A DNA stretch of 64,000 bases from Oscillospiraceae bacterium. Lineage in GTDB: Bacteria; Bacillota; Clostridia; Oscillospirales; Ruminococcaceae. Below, one piece after another: positions 33,418 through 42,141 of this stretch. Below the pieces are notes generated by a model. It made no database searches and was not told where the DNA came from. It saw nothing but the letters and a program-made list of their open reading frames with translations. Location: assembly GCA_018380115.1 (NCBI GenBank), contig JAGZUF010000010.1:20830-84829 (forward strand), in the 5' to 3' direction. Numbering within the stretch: position 1 is the first letter of the stretch; every line of letters starts with the position of its first letter. Both the position numbers and the translations under genes were made by a program.

Positions 33418-34149
33418 ATGGGTCAGAAAGTCAATCCCCACGGTCTTCGCGTGGGTGTCATCAAAGATTGGGACAGCCGCTGGTTCACCTCTAAGCGCGA
33501 TTTCGGCGATACCCTCGTGGAGGACTACAAGCTGCGCAAACAGCTGAAAAAGCAGCTGTTCAACGCCGGTGTTCCCAAAATTGAGATCGAGCGCACGTTC
33601 GACAGCCAGACAGGCAAGCCCCGTGTGCGCGTCACCGTTCACTGCTCCAAGCCGGGCATGGTGATCGGCAAGGGCGGCGCCGAGAAGGAGAAGCTGCAGG
33701 CGCAGCTTACTAAGCAGTACGGTAAGGATATTTACCTGAACATCGTTGAGGTGCGCAACCCTGATGTGAACGCTCAGCTGGTGGCCGAGAACATCGCTTC
33801 CCAGCTTGAACGCCGCATCGCCTTCCGCCGCGCTATGAAGCTTTGCATGGGCCGTGCCATGCGCATGGGTGCTAAGGGCATCAAAGCTCAGGTGGGTGGC
33901 CGTCTGGCAGGCGCCGACATTGCCCGCAGCGAAAGCTATCACGAGGGCACTATCCCTCTTCAGACGCTGCGTGCAGACATCGACTATGGTTTTGCCGAGG
34001 CGGACACCACCTACGGAAAAATCGGCGTGAAGGTGTGGATTTATAAGGGCGAAGTGCTCAAGGGCGCCAAGCCTGTAGAGCCCGAACCCCGCTTTGAGCG
34101 CCGCGAGCGCCGCGCGCCCAGAACCCGCAGAGAAGGAGGCAACAAATAA
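33418..34149 (+). CDS. rpsC: 30S ribosomal protein S3
   Basis: 243 residues; part of the mRNA entry helicase of the 30S subunit. GQKVNPHGLRVGVIKDWDS opens the protein, and a KH domain with MVIGKGGAEKEKL follows. The C-terminal 20 residues are Arg/Glu-rich, longer than the core. Its stop overlaps the rplP start by one base. Confidence 0.98.
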   Translation: MGQKVNPHGLRVGVIKDWDSRWFTSKRDFGDTLVEDYKLRKQLKKQLFNAGVPKIEIERTFDSQTGKPRVRVTVHCSKPGMVIGKGGAEKEKLQAQLTKQYGKDIYLNIVEVRNPDVNAQLVAENIASQLERRIAFRRAMKLCMGRAMRMGAKGIKAQVGGRLAGADIARSESYHEGTIPLQTLRADIDYGFAEADTTYGKIGVKVWIYKGEVLKGAKPVEPEPRFERRERRAPRTRREGGNK

Positions 34150-34565
34150 TGTTACTGCCCAAACGCGTGAAATACCGCCGCGTCCAGCGCGGCCGCATGA
34201 AAGGTAAGGCCATGCGTGGCAATACCGTTTCTCAGGGCCAGTATGGCATCGTTGCCCTGGAGCCCTCCTGGATCACCTCGAACCAGATTGAGGCCGCCCG
34301 TGTCGCCATGACGCGCTATATCAAGCGCGGCGGCAAGGTGTGGATCAAGATTTTCCCGGATAAGCCCGTCACCGAAAAGCCGGCCGAGACGCGCATGGGC
34401 TCCGGTAAGGGCAGCCCCGAGTACTGGGTGGCCGTGGTGAAGCCCGGCCGTGTGCTGTTCGAAATTGCCGACGTAAGCGAAGAAACCGCGCGCGAGGCCC
34501 TGCGCCTTGCCGCCCACAAGCTGCCGGTGAAGTGCAAATTCGTCAAACGTGAGGAGGTTGAATGA
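34149..34565 (+). CDS. rplP: 50S ribosomal protein L16
   Basis: 138 residues; contacts the A-site tRNA elbow. MLLPKRVKYRRVQRGRMKG and GSGKGSPEYWVAVVKPGRVL are diagnostic. The stop overlaps the rpmC start in ATGA. Confidence 0.98.
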   Translation: MLLPKRVKYRRVQRGRMKGKAMRGNTVSQGQYGIVALEPSWITSNQIEAARVAMTRYIKRGGKVWIKIFPDKPVTEKPAETRMGSGKGSPEYWVAVVKPGRVLFEIADVSEETAREALRLAAHKLPVKCKFVKREEVE

Positions 34566-34768
34566 GCATGAAAGCAGCCGAACTGCGCGAAATGAGCAAC
34601 GCAGAACTGACCAAGAAGCTGGCCGAGCTGAAAGAAGAGCTGTTCAACCTTCGTTTTCAGCACGCCATCAACCAGCTGGAGAATCCCGGCCGCATTGAAA
34701 CCGTCAAACGAGACATTGCCCGCGTGAACACTGTTCTGCGCGCCAATGAGCTCAAGGACGCTGAATAA
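34562..34768 (+). CDS. rpmC: 50S ribosomal protein L29
   Basis: 68 residues; part of the exit-site ring with L23. ELREMSNAELTKKLAELKEE and FNLRFQHAINQLENP fit the family. ATG 34562 (five bases after GAGGAGG) and ATG 34568 are both possible; the shorter version would lose two residues. Confidence 0.97.
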   Translation: MSMKAAELREMSNAELTKKLAELKEELFNLRFQHAINQLENPGRIETVKRDIARVNTVLRANELKDAE

Positions 34769-34786
34769 TAGAGAGGGAGGAAGACC

Positions 34787-35041
34787 ATGGAACGCAATCT
34801 GAGAAAGACCCGTGTGGGTGTGGTCGTGTCTGATAAAATGGACAAAACGGCCGTGGTGTCTGTAATGGACAGCGTGCAGCACCCTCTCTACAAGAAGATC
34901 ATGAAGCGCACGGTGAAGTTCAAGGTTCACGATGAGAATAACGAGTGCGGCGTGGGTGACCGCGTCATGATCATGGAGACCCGTCCTTTGAGCCGCGACA
35001 AGCGCTGGAGACTGGTCAAGATCGTTGAGAAAGCGAAATAA
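34787..35041 (+). CDS. rpsQ: 30S ribosomal protein S17
   Basis: 84 residues; a primary 16S rRNA binder with an OB fold. RKTRVGVVVSDKMDKTAVV and ETRPLSRDKRWRLVKIVEKA are characteristic. Confidence 0.98.
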   Translation: MERNLRKTRVGVVVSDKMDKTAVVSVMDSVQHPLYKKIMKRTVKFKVHDENNECGVGDRVMIMETRPLSRDKRWRLVKIVEKAK

Positions 35042-35068
35042 CGCAGCTTTGAAAGGAGATTCTGTCTT

Positions 35069-35437
35069 ATGGTACAGATGCAAAGCTATCTCAAAGTGGC
35101 CGACAACACGGGTGCGAAGGAAATCATGTGCATCCGCGTGCTGGGCGGCTCGCGTAAGAGATACGCCGGCATCGGCGATGTGATCGTGGCTTCGGTCAAG
35201 AAAGCAGCGCCGAACGGCACCGTGAAAAAGGGCGATGTGGTCAAGGCTGTGGTGGTTCGCAGCAAACAGGGCCTGCGCCGCGAAGACGGTTCTTATATCC
35301 GCTTCGACGAAAACGCGGCTGTTATCATCCGCGAGGACAAAAACCCGAGGGGCACCCGTATCTTTGGGCCGGTGGCGCGCGAGCTGCGCGATGCTGGATA
35401 CCTGAAGATCGTCAGCCTTGCTCCGGAGTCGCTGTAA
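35069..35437 (+). CDS. rplN: 50S ribosomal protein L14
   Basis: 122 residues, the standard length; at the subunit interface and the binding site of the silencing factor RsfS. MVQMQSYLKVADNTGAKEIM and RGTRIFGPVARELRD are conserved. Confidence 0.98.
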   Translation: MVQMQSYLKVADNTGAKEIMCIRVLGGSRKRYAGIGDVIVASVKKAAPNGTVKKGDVVKAVVVRSKQGLRREDGSYIRFDENAAVIIREDKNPRGTRIFGPVARELRDAGYLKIVSLAPESL

Positions 35438-35446
35438 GGAGGTTTT

Positions 35447-35767
35447 TTGACAGTGGAAAAAGTTCATGTGAAAACCGGCGACACCGTGATGATCATCAGC
35501 GGCAAAGACCGCGGCAACTCCGGCAAGGTGTTGCAGGTGAGCCCGAAAGAGGGCAAAGTCATCGTGGAAGGCCGTAATATGGTCACAAAGCACGTCAAGC
35601 CCCGCCGTCAGGGCGAGCAGGGCGGCATCGTAAAGGCCGAGGGCGCTCTCTATGCGTCCAAGGTGATGCCCGTCTGTCCGAAGTGCGGCAAGGCCACGCG
35701 TGTGGGCCACACCGAAAAAGACGGTAAAAAAGTGCGCGTCTGCAAAAAATGCGGCGCGGAATTTTAA
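35447..35767 (+). CDS. rplX: 50S ribosomal protein L24, zinc-ribbon form
   Basis: 106 residues; an assembly initiator with a KOW motif (TGDTVMIISGKDRGNSGKVL). The C-terminal third has two C-x2-C pairs (Cys77/80 in PVCPKCG and Cys99/102 in VCKKCG), a zinc-binding version; many L24 proteins lack these cysteines. The start is ambiguous: TTG at 35447 is four bases from TAAGGAGG, GTG at 35453 is ten. Confidence 0.95.
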   Translation: MTVEKVHVKTGDTVMIISGKDRGNSGKVLQVSPKEGKVIVEGRNMVTKHVKPRRQGEQGGIVKAEGALYASKVMPVCPKCGKATRVGHTEKDGKKVRVCKKCGAEF

Positions 35768-35788
35768 GAAAGGGAGGGCACAAGGACA

Positions 35789-36328
35789 ATGGCAAGATTG
35801 AAAGACGCTTATGTCAAGGACGTCGCTCCCGCTCTGATGAAGAAATTCAGCTATAAAAGCGTAATGCAGATTCCCAAGCTGGATAAGGTGGTCATCAACG
35901 TGGGCTGCGGCGAAGCGCGCGACAACCCCAAAATTATGGACGCCATTCTCTCTGACCTGGCGAAAATTACCGGTCAGAAGGCAGTGGTGTGCCGCGCCAA
36001 GAAGAGCGTTGCGAACTTCAAGCTGCGCGAGGGCATGCCCATCGGCGCCAAGGTGACGCTGCGCGGCGAGCGCATGTATGAATTTGTGGACCGCTTCTTC
36101 AGTGTGGCCCTGCCCCGCGTGCGCGACTTCCGCGGCATCAACGGCAACTCCTTCGACGGCCGCGGCAACTACTCCTGCGGTGTGAAAGAGCAGCTGATTT
36201 TCCCGGAGATTGACTACGACAAGATTGACGCCGTGCGCGGCATGGATGTCTGCTTTGTCACCACCGCGAAGACCGACGAAGAGGCCAAAGAGCTGCTGAC
36301 GCTTTTGGGCGCTCCGTTTGCGAACTAA
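35789..36328 (+). CDS. rplE: 50S ribosomal protein L5
   Basis: 179 residues; binds 5S rRNA and touches P-site tRNA. INVGCGEARDNPKIMDAI, TGQKAVVCRAKKSVANFKLR and IDYDKIDAVRGMDV are typical. Confidence 0.98.
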   Translation: MARLKDAYVKDVAPALMKKFSYKSVMQIPKLDKVVINVGCGEARDNPKIMDAILSDLAKITGQKAVVCRAKKSVANFKLREGMPIGAKVTLRGERMYEFVDRFFSVALPRVRDFRGINGNSFDGRGNYSCGVKEQLIFPEIDYDKIDAVRGMDVCFVTTAKTDEEAKELLTLLGAPFAN

Positions 36329-36344
36329 AGGGAGGGCATGAGAT

Positions 36345-36530
36345 TTGGCTAAGACAAGCATGAAAGTGAAACAGCAGATGGCGCCGAAGTTCAGCACACG
36401 TGCTTACAACCGCTGCAAAATCTGCGGCCGCCCCCACGCCTATCTGCGCAAATATGGCGTATGCCGTATCTGCTTCCGTGAGCTGGCCTATAAGGGCGAG
36501 ATCCCCGGCGTGAAGAAAGCCAGCTGGTAA
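36345..36530 (+). CDS. rpsN: 30S ribosomal protein S14, zinc type Z
   Basis: 61 residues, the short zinc-containing S14. Cys24, Cys27, Cys40 and Cys43 (RCKICGR and VCRICF) form the finger. It starts at TTG eight bases after AAAGGGAGGG; the TTG gives the canonical MAKTSMKVKQQ start. No ATG gives the full length. Confidence 0.96.
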   Translation: MAKTSMKVKQQMAPKFSTRAYNRCKICGRPHAYLRKYGVCRICFRELAYKGEIPGVKKASW

Positions 36531-36583
36531 ACAGCGGGCAAACACGAGAGCACAACTGAACAACACTAGGAGGTTAGTGGCAC

Positions 36584-36982
36584 ATGCAAATTACTGATCC
36601 TATCGCGGATCTGCTGACCCGCGTCCGCAACGCCAGCACTGCCAAACACCCTTCGGTAGACGTTCCCGCTTCCAATTTGAAAAAGGCCATCGCCAACATT
36701 CTTTTGGAAGAAGGTTATGTGAAGGGCGTTCAGGTCATCGATGATGACAAGCAGGGCGTGATCCGCATCACGCTGAAATACACCGAAACCGGCGCTCCCG
36801 TCATCTCGGGCCTTCGCCGCGTATCGAAGCCGGGCCTTCGCATCTATTCCAACTGCGAAGACATGCCCAAGGTCATGAAGGGCCTGGGCACGGCTATCAT
36901 CTCCACTTCGAAGGGCGTTATGACAGACAAATCCGCACGCAGGGAAAATGTGGGCGGCGAAGTCCTCGCCTTTGTGTGGTAA
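36584..36982 (+). CDS. rpsH: 30S ribosomal protein S8
   Basis: 132 residues; organises the central domain of 16S rRNA and regulates the spc operon in E. coli. MQITDPIADLLTRVRNAS and STSKGVMTDKSARRENVGG are signatures. Confidence 0.98.
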   Translation: MQITDPIADLLTRVRNASTAKHPSVDVPASNLKKAIANILLEEGYVKGVQVIDDDKQGVIRITLKYTETGAPVISGLRRVSKPGLRIYSNCEDMPKVMKGLGTAIISTSKGVMTDKSARRENVGGEVLAFVW

Positions 36983-36998
36983 GAAAGGGGCATAGACA

Positions 36999-37544
36999 AT
37001 GTCGAGAATTGGAAGAAAACCCATCGTCATCCCGGCGGGCGTTGAGGTCAAGATCGATGGCAGCAGCGTCACCGTGAAGGGCCCCAAGGGCACGCTGAAT
37101 TCCCACATCAATCCCATCATCACTGCGAAGGTGGAGAATGGTGAAGTAGTCGTGACCCGCCCCAATGACGAGAAGGAAGCCCGCAGCCTGCATGGCCTGA
37201 CGCGTACCATTATTCACAACATGGTGGAAGGCGTCACCAATGGCTATAAGAAAGAGCTTGAGATCCAGGGCGTGGGCTACCGCGCTTCGAAACAGGGCAA
37301 GGACCTTGTGATGAACCTGGGTTATTCACACCCGGTCGTCGTCCCTGAAACAGACGGCATCACCATTGAAGTTCCCGATCCTCTCAAGATCGTTATCAAC
37401 GGCATCGACAAACAGCGTGTCGGCCAGTTTGCCGCGGAAGTGCGCGAAAAGCGCCCGCCCGAACCCTACAAGGGCAAAGGCATCCGCTATGTGGGCGAGT
37501 ATGTTGCCCATAAAGAGGGCAAGGCCGGCAAGGGCGCAAAATAA
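36999..37544 (+). CDS. rplF: 50S ribosomal protein L6
   Basis: 181 residues near the GTPase centre. MSRIGRKPIVIPAGVEVKI opens it, and PPEPYKGKGIRYVGEYV closes the second domain. Confidence 0.98.
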   Translation: MSRIGRKPIVIPAGVEVKIDGSSVTVKGPKGTLNSHINPIITAKVENGEVVVTRPNDEKEARSLHGLTRTIIHNMVEGVTNGYKKELEIQGVGYRASKQGKDLVMNLGYSHPVVVPETDGITIEVPDPLKIVINGIDKQRVGQFAAEVREKRPPEPYKGKGIRYVGEYVAHKEGKAGKGAK

Positions 37545-37562
37545 GAGAAGGAGTGAAGAGAC

Positions 37563-37922
37563 ATGGTCAATAAACCGGATAAGAATGTCGCGCGCCTGCG
37601 CAGACACCGCCGCGTCCGCGGCAAGATCTCCGGCACGGCAGCGTGCCCGCGTCTGGATGTGTTCCGCTCCTCCAAGCATATCTACGCCCAGCTCATCGAT
37701 GACGTGGCCGGCGTTACGCTGGCCAGCGCGTCCAGCATGGACAAAGATTTTGAAGGCTTTGGCGGCAACATCGAGGCTGCGAAGAAGGTTGGCAACATGA
37801 TAGCCAAAAAGGCAGCCGAGAAGGGCATCACCAAAGCGGTGTACGACCGCGGCGGCTTTGTGTATCACGGCCGCGTGAAAGCTTTGGCGGAAGGCGCCCG
37901 TGAGGGCGGCCTCGAGCTGTAA
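37563..37922 (+). CDS. rplR: 50S ribosomal protein L18
   Basis: 119 residues; binds 5S rRNA with L5. RLRRHRRVRGKISGTAACPR and DRGGFVYHGRVKALAEGARE are conserved. Confidence 0.98.
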   Translation: MVNKPDKNVARLRRHRRVRGKISGTAACPRLDVFRSSKHIYAQLIDDVAGVTLASASSMDKDFEGFGGNIEAAKKVGNMIAKKAAEKGITKAVYDRGGFVYHGRVKALAEGAREGGLEL

Positions 37923-37933
37923 GGAGGATACAA

Positions 37934-38434
37934 ATGGAAAAGATCGACGCATCCACCATGGAGCTGCAGGAAAAGGTTGTTGCCATCAACCGTGTATCCA
38001 AAACCGTGAAGGGCGGCCGCGTGATGAAATTCTCTGCGCTTGTCGTCGTGGGTGACGGCAATGGCACCGTTGGCTTTGGCCTTGGTAAGGCCGCCGAAGT
38101 GCCCGAGGCTATCCGCAAGGGCCTGGAGGACGCCAAGAAGAACCTGCACAAGATTGCCATGAAGGGTACTACCATCCCTCATGAGGTTGTGGGCAAATTC
38201 GGCGCTGGCCAGGTGCTGATGCGCCCAGCCCCCGAAGGCACCGGCGTTATCGCCGGCGGCGCAGTGCGCGCCGTGCTGGAAGTGGCGGGCATCAAGGATA
38301 TCCGCACCAAATGCCAGCGCACCAACAACCCCTGCAACGTGGTGACTGCCACCATGAACGGCCTGCTCAGCCTGATGAGCGCCGAGCAGGTGGCTGCCAA
38401 GCGCGGCAAGTCCGTGCAGGAAATTTTGGGTTAA
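37934..38434 (+). CDS. rpsE: 30S ribosomal protein S5
   Basis: 166 residues; functions in decoding accuracy at the mRNA entry. LQEKVVAINRVSKTVKGGR and GNGTVGFGLGKAAEVPEAI are family motifs, and the C-terminal TIPHEVVGKFGAGQVLMRP is intact. Confidence 0.98.
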   Translation: MEKIDASTMELQEKVVAINRVSKTVKGGRVMKFSALVVVGDGNGTVGFGLGKAAEVPEAIRKGLEDAKKNLHKIAMKGTTIPHEVVGKFGAGQVLMRPAPEGTGVIAGGAVRAVLEVAGIKDIRTKCQRTNNPCNVVTATMNGLLSLMSAEQVAAKRGKSVQEILG

Positions 38435-38448
38435 GGAGGCAGTGAACC

Positions 38449-38886
38449 ATGGCTGAAGAAGTGAAAGTGACAGCCGCGGCCGAGGAGAAGGCCCCTGCCA
38501 AGAAGCCGGCTGCGAAGAAAACTGCCGCAAAACCCGCCGCAGAAAAGAAGCCTGCGGCTAAGAAAACGGCGGCAACAAAAGAGGGCGCCGAGAAAAAGGC
38601 CCCTGCAAAGAAGGCGGCCCCCAAGGCCGCTGCCGAAAAGAAAGAGGCGCCGGCCGCAGAGAAGGCTGCGCCCAGCACCAAGAAGGCACCCGCCAAAGCG
38701 AAAGCTGCTGAAGGCCTTGCCATCACGCTGGTGAAAAGCCTCATCGGCCGTTCTGATTGCCAGATCGCCACGGCCAAAAGCCTGGGCCTGAAACGTGTAG
38801 GCGACAAAACTGTGCAGCCTGACAACGCGGCCACAAAGGGCAAGATCAGCAAGATCTCTCATATGGTGAAAGTCACCAAAGCGTAA
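38449..38886 (+). CDS. rpmD: 50S ribosomal protein L30 with long Ala/Lys-rich N-terminal extension
   Basis: Residues about 90-145 are a complete L30 (LAITLVKSLIGRSDCQIATA, then ISHMVKVTKA); normal L30 is about 60 residues. Ahead of it lie 88 residues made almost only of Ala, Lys, Glu, Pro and Thr, in KKPAAKKTAAKP-type repeats that resemble histone H1-like tails. The ATG is six bases from TTAAGGAGG and there is no stop or second ribosome site between tail and core, so the extension appears to be translated. It should be disordered and highly charged. Confidence 0.93.
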   Translation: MAEEVKVTAAAEEKAPAKKPAAKKTAAKPAAEKKPAAKKTAATKEGAEKKAPAKKAAPKAAAEKKEAPAAEKAAPSTKKAPAKAKAAEGLAITLVKSLIGRSDCQIATAKSLGLKRVGDKTVQPDNAATKGKISKISHMVKVTKA

Positions 38887-38907
38887 CAGCAAGGAGGTGC
38901 ATTGACA

Positions 38908-39345
38908 ATGATGCTACACGAACTGAAACCTGCCCAGGGGGCCACAAAGGCCGCCAAGCGCAAGGGCCGCGGCCACGGCTCCGGCAATGGCAAAACGGCG
39001 GGTTACGGCCACAAGGGCCAGAAAGCGCGTTCCGGCGTGAAGAAAGCCGGCTTTGAAGGCGGCCAGATGCCGCTGCAGCGCCGCCTGCCCAAGCGTGGTT
39101 TCAACAACATTTTCGCAACGGAATATGCTATCGTGAAGGTGAGCGACCTTGAAAAGTTTGAGGCTGGCAGCGTCGTGGACGCCAAGGCTCTGCTGGAAAA
39201 GGGAATCATCCGCAAAACGCTTGACGGTGTGAAGGTGCTGGGCAACGGCACGCTCACGAAAGAGCTCACCGTGAAGCTCAACGCCTACTCCGCCTCCGCG
39301 AAGGAGAAAATCGAGAAAGCAGGCGGGAAGGCAGAGGTGATCTGA
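38908..39345 (+). CDS. rplO: 50S ribosomal protein L15
   Basis: 145 residues; a late 50S assembly protein. LHELKPAQGATKAAKRKGRG and GFEGGQMPLQRRLPKRGF are diagnostic. Three starts are possible after AAGGAGG: TTG 38902, ATG 38908 and ATG 38911; the ATG at 38908 has ten-base spacing. secY begins two bases after the stop. Confidence 0.97.
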   Translation: MMLHELKPAQGATKAAKRKGRGHGSGNGKTAGYGHKGQKARSGVKKAGFEGGQMPLQRRLPKRGFNNIFATEYAIVKVSDLEKFEAGSVVDAKALLEKGIIRKTLDGVKVLGNGTLTKELTVKLNAYSASAKEKIEKAGGKAEVI

Positions 39346-39347
39346 CC

Positions 39348-40655
39348 GTGTTTGATACGTTCAAAAACGCGTGGAAGATCGAAGACCTTCGCAAGCGTAT
39401 CCTGTTCACGCTGCTGGTTCTGGTCATCTTCCGTCTGGGCTGCGCCATCCCTGTTCCGTTTGTGAACACGGCGCTGCTTCAGACGGTGGCGTCCAGCTCC
39501 GGCAACCTGATCGGCTACATCAACATGCTCAGCGGCGGCGCGTTCAGCCGCGCCATGCTGTTTGCGCTGGGTGTCTCGCCGTATATCAACAGCTCTATTA
39601 TCATGCAGCTGCTGACGGTGGTGATTCCCGCGCTGGAGCGCCTCTCCAAGGAAGGCGAGGATGGCCGCAAGAAGATTCAGCGCATCACACGCTATGTGGG
39701 CGCCGGCATCGCACTGGCCCTGTCCATCGCCTACTACTTCCTGCTTCGCAACTGGGGCGTGCTGGTGTACACCGAGGGCGCTTCTGCAGTGTTTAGCGCT
39801 GTGGTGATGATTTTTGCCTTTACCGCCGGCTCCATGTTCGTTCAGTGGATGGGCGAACAAATCGACGTGAAGGGCATCGGCAACGGCATTTCCATCCTGA
39901 TTTTTGCCGGCATCATCTCCAGCTGGAGCAGCCTGTTCACCAGCGTGAAGTATTACTTCGGCCTTGCCATGGATGGCGAGAGCAAGTATTTCATCTTCAT
40001 GCCTCTTATTCTGGTGCTGGCTTTGGTGGTGCTGGTGCTTATCGTCATTCTGAATGCCGCCGAGCGACGCATTCCCGTACAGTATGCAAAGCGTGTGGTG
40101 GGCCGCAAGATGTACGGCGGCCAGAACAGCCATATTCCCATTAAGGTGAACATGAGCGGTGTGCTGCCTATTATCTTCGCCTCTACGCTGGCCATGATCC
40201 CCACCACTATCGCACAGTTTTTCCCGAACCTTTACAACGCGTCTGTGCACCCGGTGTGGAGCGCTATCCTGAGCGCCTTCAGCCCCTCTAGCTGGGCCTA
40301 TGCCGTTATTTACTTCGTGCTCATTATCGCGTTCAACTATTTCTATGTGGCGATTCAGTACAACCCTGTGGAGATCGCCAACAACCTGCGCAACAACAGC
40401 GGCACGGTTCCGGGCTATCGCCCGGGCAAGCCCACCAGTGATTTCATCACCAAGGTGCTTGGCAAAATCACATTCATCGGCGCCATGTTCCTGGGCATCG
40501 TGGCTATTTTCCCCATTGCCCTCACCGCTATCACCGGTATGGACATTGCGCTGGGCGGCACCAGCCTGCTGATTGTGGTGGGCGTGGCACTGGATACGTC
40601 GCGCAGCCTCGAGAGCTATATGCTCATGCGCCATCACAAGGGCTTTTTGGAATAA
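39348..40655 (+). CDS. secY: Protein translocase subunit SecY
   Basis: 435 residues, ten predicted membrane segments; the channel of the Sec translocon. The plug/TM2 region GGAFSRAMLFALGVSPYINSS, cut at 20 residues here as GAFSRAMLFALGVSPYINSS, and the late loop GYRPGKPTSDFI are recognisable. The start is GTG. Its place after rplO is the classic spc-operon position. Confidence 0.98.
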   Translation: MFDTFKNAWKIEDLRKRILFTLLVLVIFRLGCAIPVPFVNTALLQTVASSSGNLIGYINMLSGGAFSRAMLFALGVSPYINSSIIMQLLTVVIPALERLSKEGEDGRKKIQRITRYVGAGIALALSIAYYFLLRNWGVLVYTEGASAVFSAVVMIFAFTAGSMFVQWMGEQIDVKGIGNGISILIFAGIISSWSSLFTSVKYYFGLAMDGESKYFIFMPLILVLALVVLVLIVILNAAERRIPVQYAKRVVGRKMYGGQNSHIPIKVNMSGVLPIIFASTLAMIPTTIAQFFPNLYNASVHPVWSAILSAFSPSSWAYAVIYFVLIIAFNYFYVAIQYNPVEIANNLRNNSGTVPGYRPGKPTSDFITKVLGKITFIGAMFLGIVAIFPIALTAITGMDIALGGTSLLIVVGVALDTSRSLESYMLMRHHKGFLE

Positions 40656-40695
40656 GCCCGGCATGTATTTTTAATCACGTTAGGGGGAAAAGGCA

Positions 40696-41328
40696 ATGAA
40701 ATTGATCCTTTTGGGCGCGCCCGGCGCAGGCAAAGGCACGCAGGCGGAGATCATCTGCGATAAGCTGAATATCCCCGCCGTCAGCACAGGCAATATCCTT
40801 CGTGAAGCGATGAAGAACGAAACGGAGATGGGCCTGAAGGCGAAAGCCTTCATTGAGTCTGGCGCGCTCGTCCCCGATGACGTGATCATCAGCATTATCA
40901 AAGAGCGCCTGGCGCAGCCGGATTGTGCCGGCGGCTTCATCCTCGATGGCGTGCCCCGCACGGTGGCACAGGCCGAGGCTCTGGAGGAGATGGGCGTGGA
41001 GATTGATAAGGTCGTGGACCTGGAAGTGGCCGACGATACTATCATCAAACGCCTTTCCGGCCGGCGCGTGTGCTCTGCCTGCGGCGCAAGCTACCACACC
41101 ATTTACAAACCCAGCAAGCAGCCCGATGTGTGCGACCGCTGCACGGGCCCGCTGATTGTCCGTAAGGACGACGAGCCAGCCACCATTCTGGAGCGTCTGA
41201 ACGTTTACCATGAGCTCACCGAGCCGCTGGTGGATTTTTACCGCCAGCGCGGCAAGCTGGTGGTGGTGGAAGGGCAGGAGGATGTGGAAGACACCACAAA
41301 GCTTCTGTTCGGGAAGCTGGGGGTATAA
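40696..41328 (+). CDS. adk: Adenylate kinase
   Basis: 210 residues; interconverts ATP + AMP and 2 ADP. P-loop LGAPGAGKGTQA, AMP site STGNILREA and GFILDGVPRT. The LID contains a structural zinc site, Cys126/129/146/149 (VCSACG and VCDRCT), as in Gram-positive enzymes. Confidence 0.98.
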   Translation: MKLILLGAPGAGKGTQAEIICDKLNIPAVSTGNILREAMKNETEMGLKAKAFIESGALVPDDVIISIIKERLAQPDCAGGFILDGVPRTVAQAEALEEMGVEIDKVVDLEVADDTIIKRLSGRRVCSACGASYHTIYKPSKQPDVCDRCTGPLIVRKDDEPATILERLNVYHELTEPLVDFYRQRGKLVVVEGQEDVEDTTKLLFGKLGV

Positions 41329-41331
41329 GCC

Positions 41332-42084
41332 GTGATTCAAATTAAAACGGCGAAAGAGATCGAGGCCATGCGCCTTGCGTGCGAGATCTCGGCCGGCGCC
41401 CTGCAGGCTGCCGGTGAGGCGGTGCGCCCTGGTGTTACCACGGCCCAGATCGACAAGATTGTGTATGACTATATCGTCCAGCGCGGTGCGAGGCCCAACT
41501 TCAAGGGGCTGTACGGTTTTCCGGGTTCGGCGTGCATTTCGGTGAACGACACCGTAATTCATGGCCTGCCCTCAAAGCATATCGTGCTGAAGGAGGGCGA
41601 TATTGTCAGCGTCGACACAGGCGCCGCCATCGGCGGCTGGAACGGTGACAACGCCGCCACGTTCGCGTGCGGTGCGGTTGCCGGAAATGCGCAGCACATT
41701 ATGGATGTCACAAAAGAAGCCCTTGCAAGGGGCATCGCGGCTGCACAGCCGGGAAACCGGGTGGGTGACATAGGGGCTGCCGTCCAGCAGTATGTGGAGG
41801 CAAACGGCCTTTCCGTCGTGCGCACCTTTGTGGGGCACGGCGTGGGCAGAAAGCTGCACGAGGACCCGGAGGTGCCGAACTTCGGCACGGCGGGCCACGG
41901 GCCGCGCCTTGTGGCCGGAATGGTGATTGCCATCGAGCCGATGGTGAACGAGGGCACCCATGTGGTGAAGGAACAGCCAGACGGCTGGACCATCAAAACT
42001 GCAGACGGCAAGCTTTCGGCCCATTTCGAGCACACCATCGCCATTACGCCGAAGGGCCCGGTCATCCTCACGCAGCAGGCGTGA
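41332..42084 (+). CDS. map: Type I methionyl aminopeptidase
   Basis: 250 residues; removes N-terminal methionine. Metal ligands are in VDTGAAIGGWNGDNA, FVGHGVGRKLHEDP, IEPMVNEG and FEHTIAIT. GTG start three bases after adk; no ribosome site as strong as its neighbours, suggesting coupling to adk. Confidence 0.97.
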   Translation: MIQIKTAKEIEAMRLACEISAGALQAAGEAVRPGVTTAQIDKIVYDYIVQRGARPNFKGLYGFPGSACISVNDTVIHGLPSKHIVLKEGDIVSVDTGAAIGGWNGDNAATFACGAVAGNAQHIMDVTKEALARGIAAAQPGNRVGDIGAAVQQYVEANGLSVVRTFVGHGVGRKLHEDPEVPNFGTAGHGPRLVAGMVIAIEPMVNEGTHVVKEQPDGWTIKTADGKLSAHFEHTIAITPKGPVILTQQA

Positions 42085-42141
42085 GGCGGGCCAACGCAAA
42101 CGCGGCGCTTTGCGCCAACACTGAAGGAGGCTGTGAAAGCT

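Noticed and set aside
35447..35452. TTGACA just before rplX, and again at 38902-38907 before rplO, as internal promoters
   Set aside because: In both places the hexamer sits between the ribosome site and the start codon and no -10 box follows at 16-18 bases.
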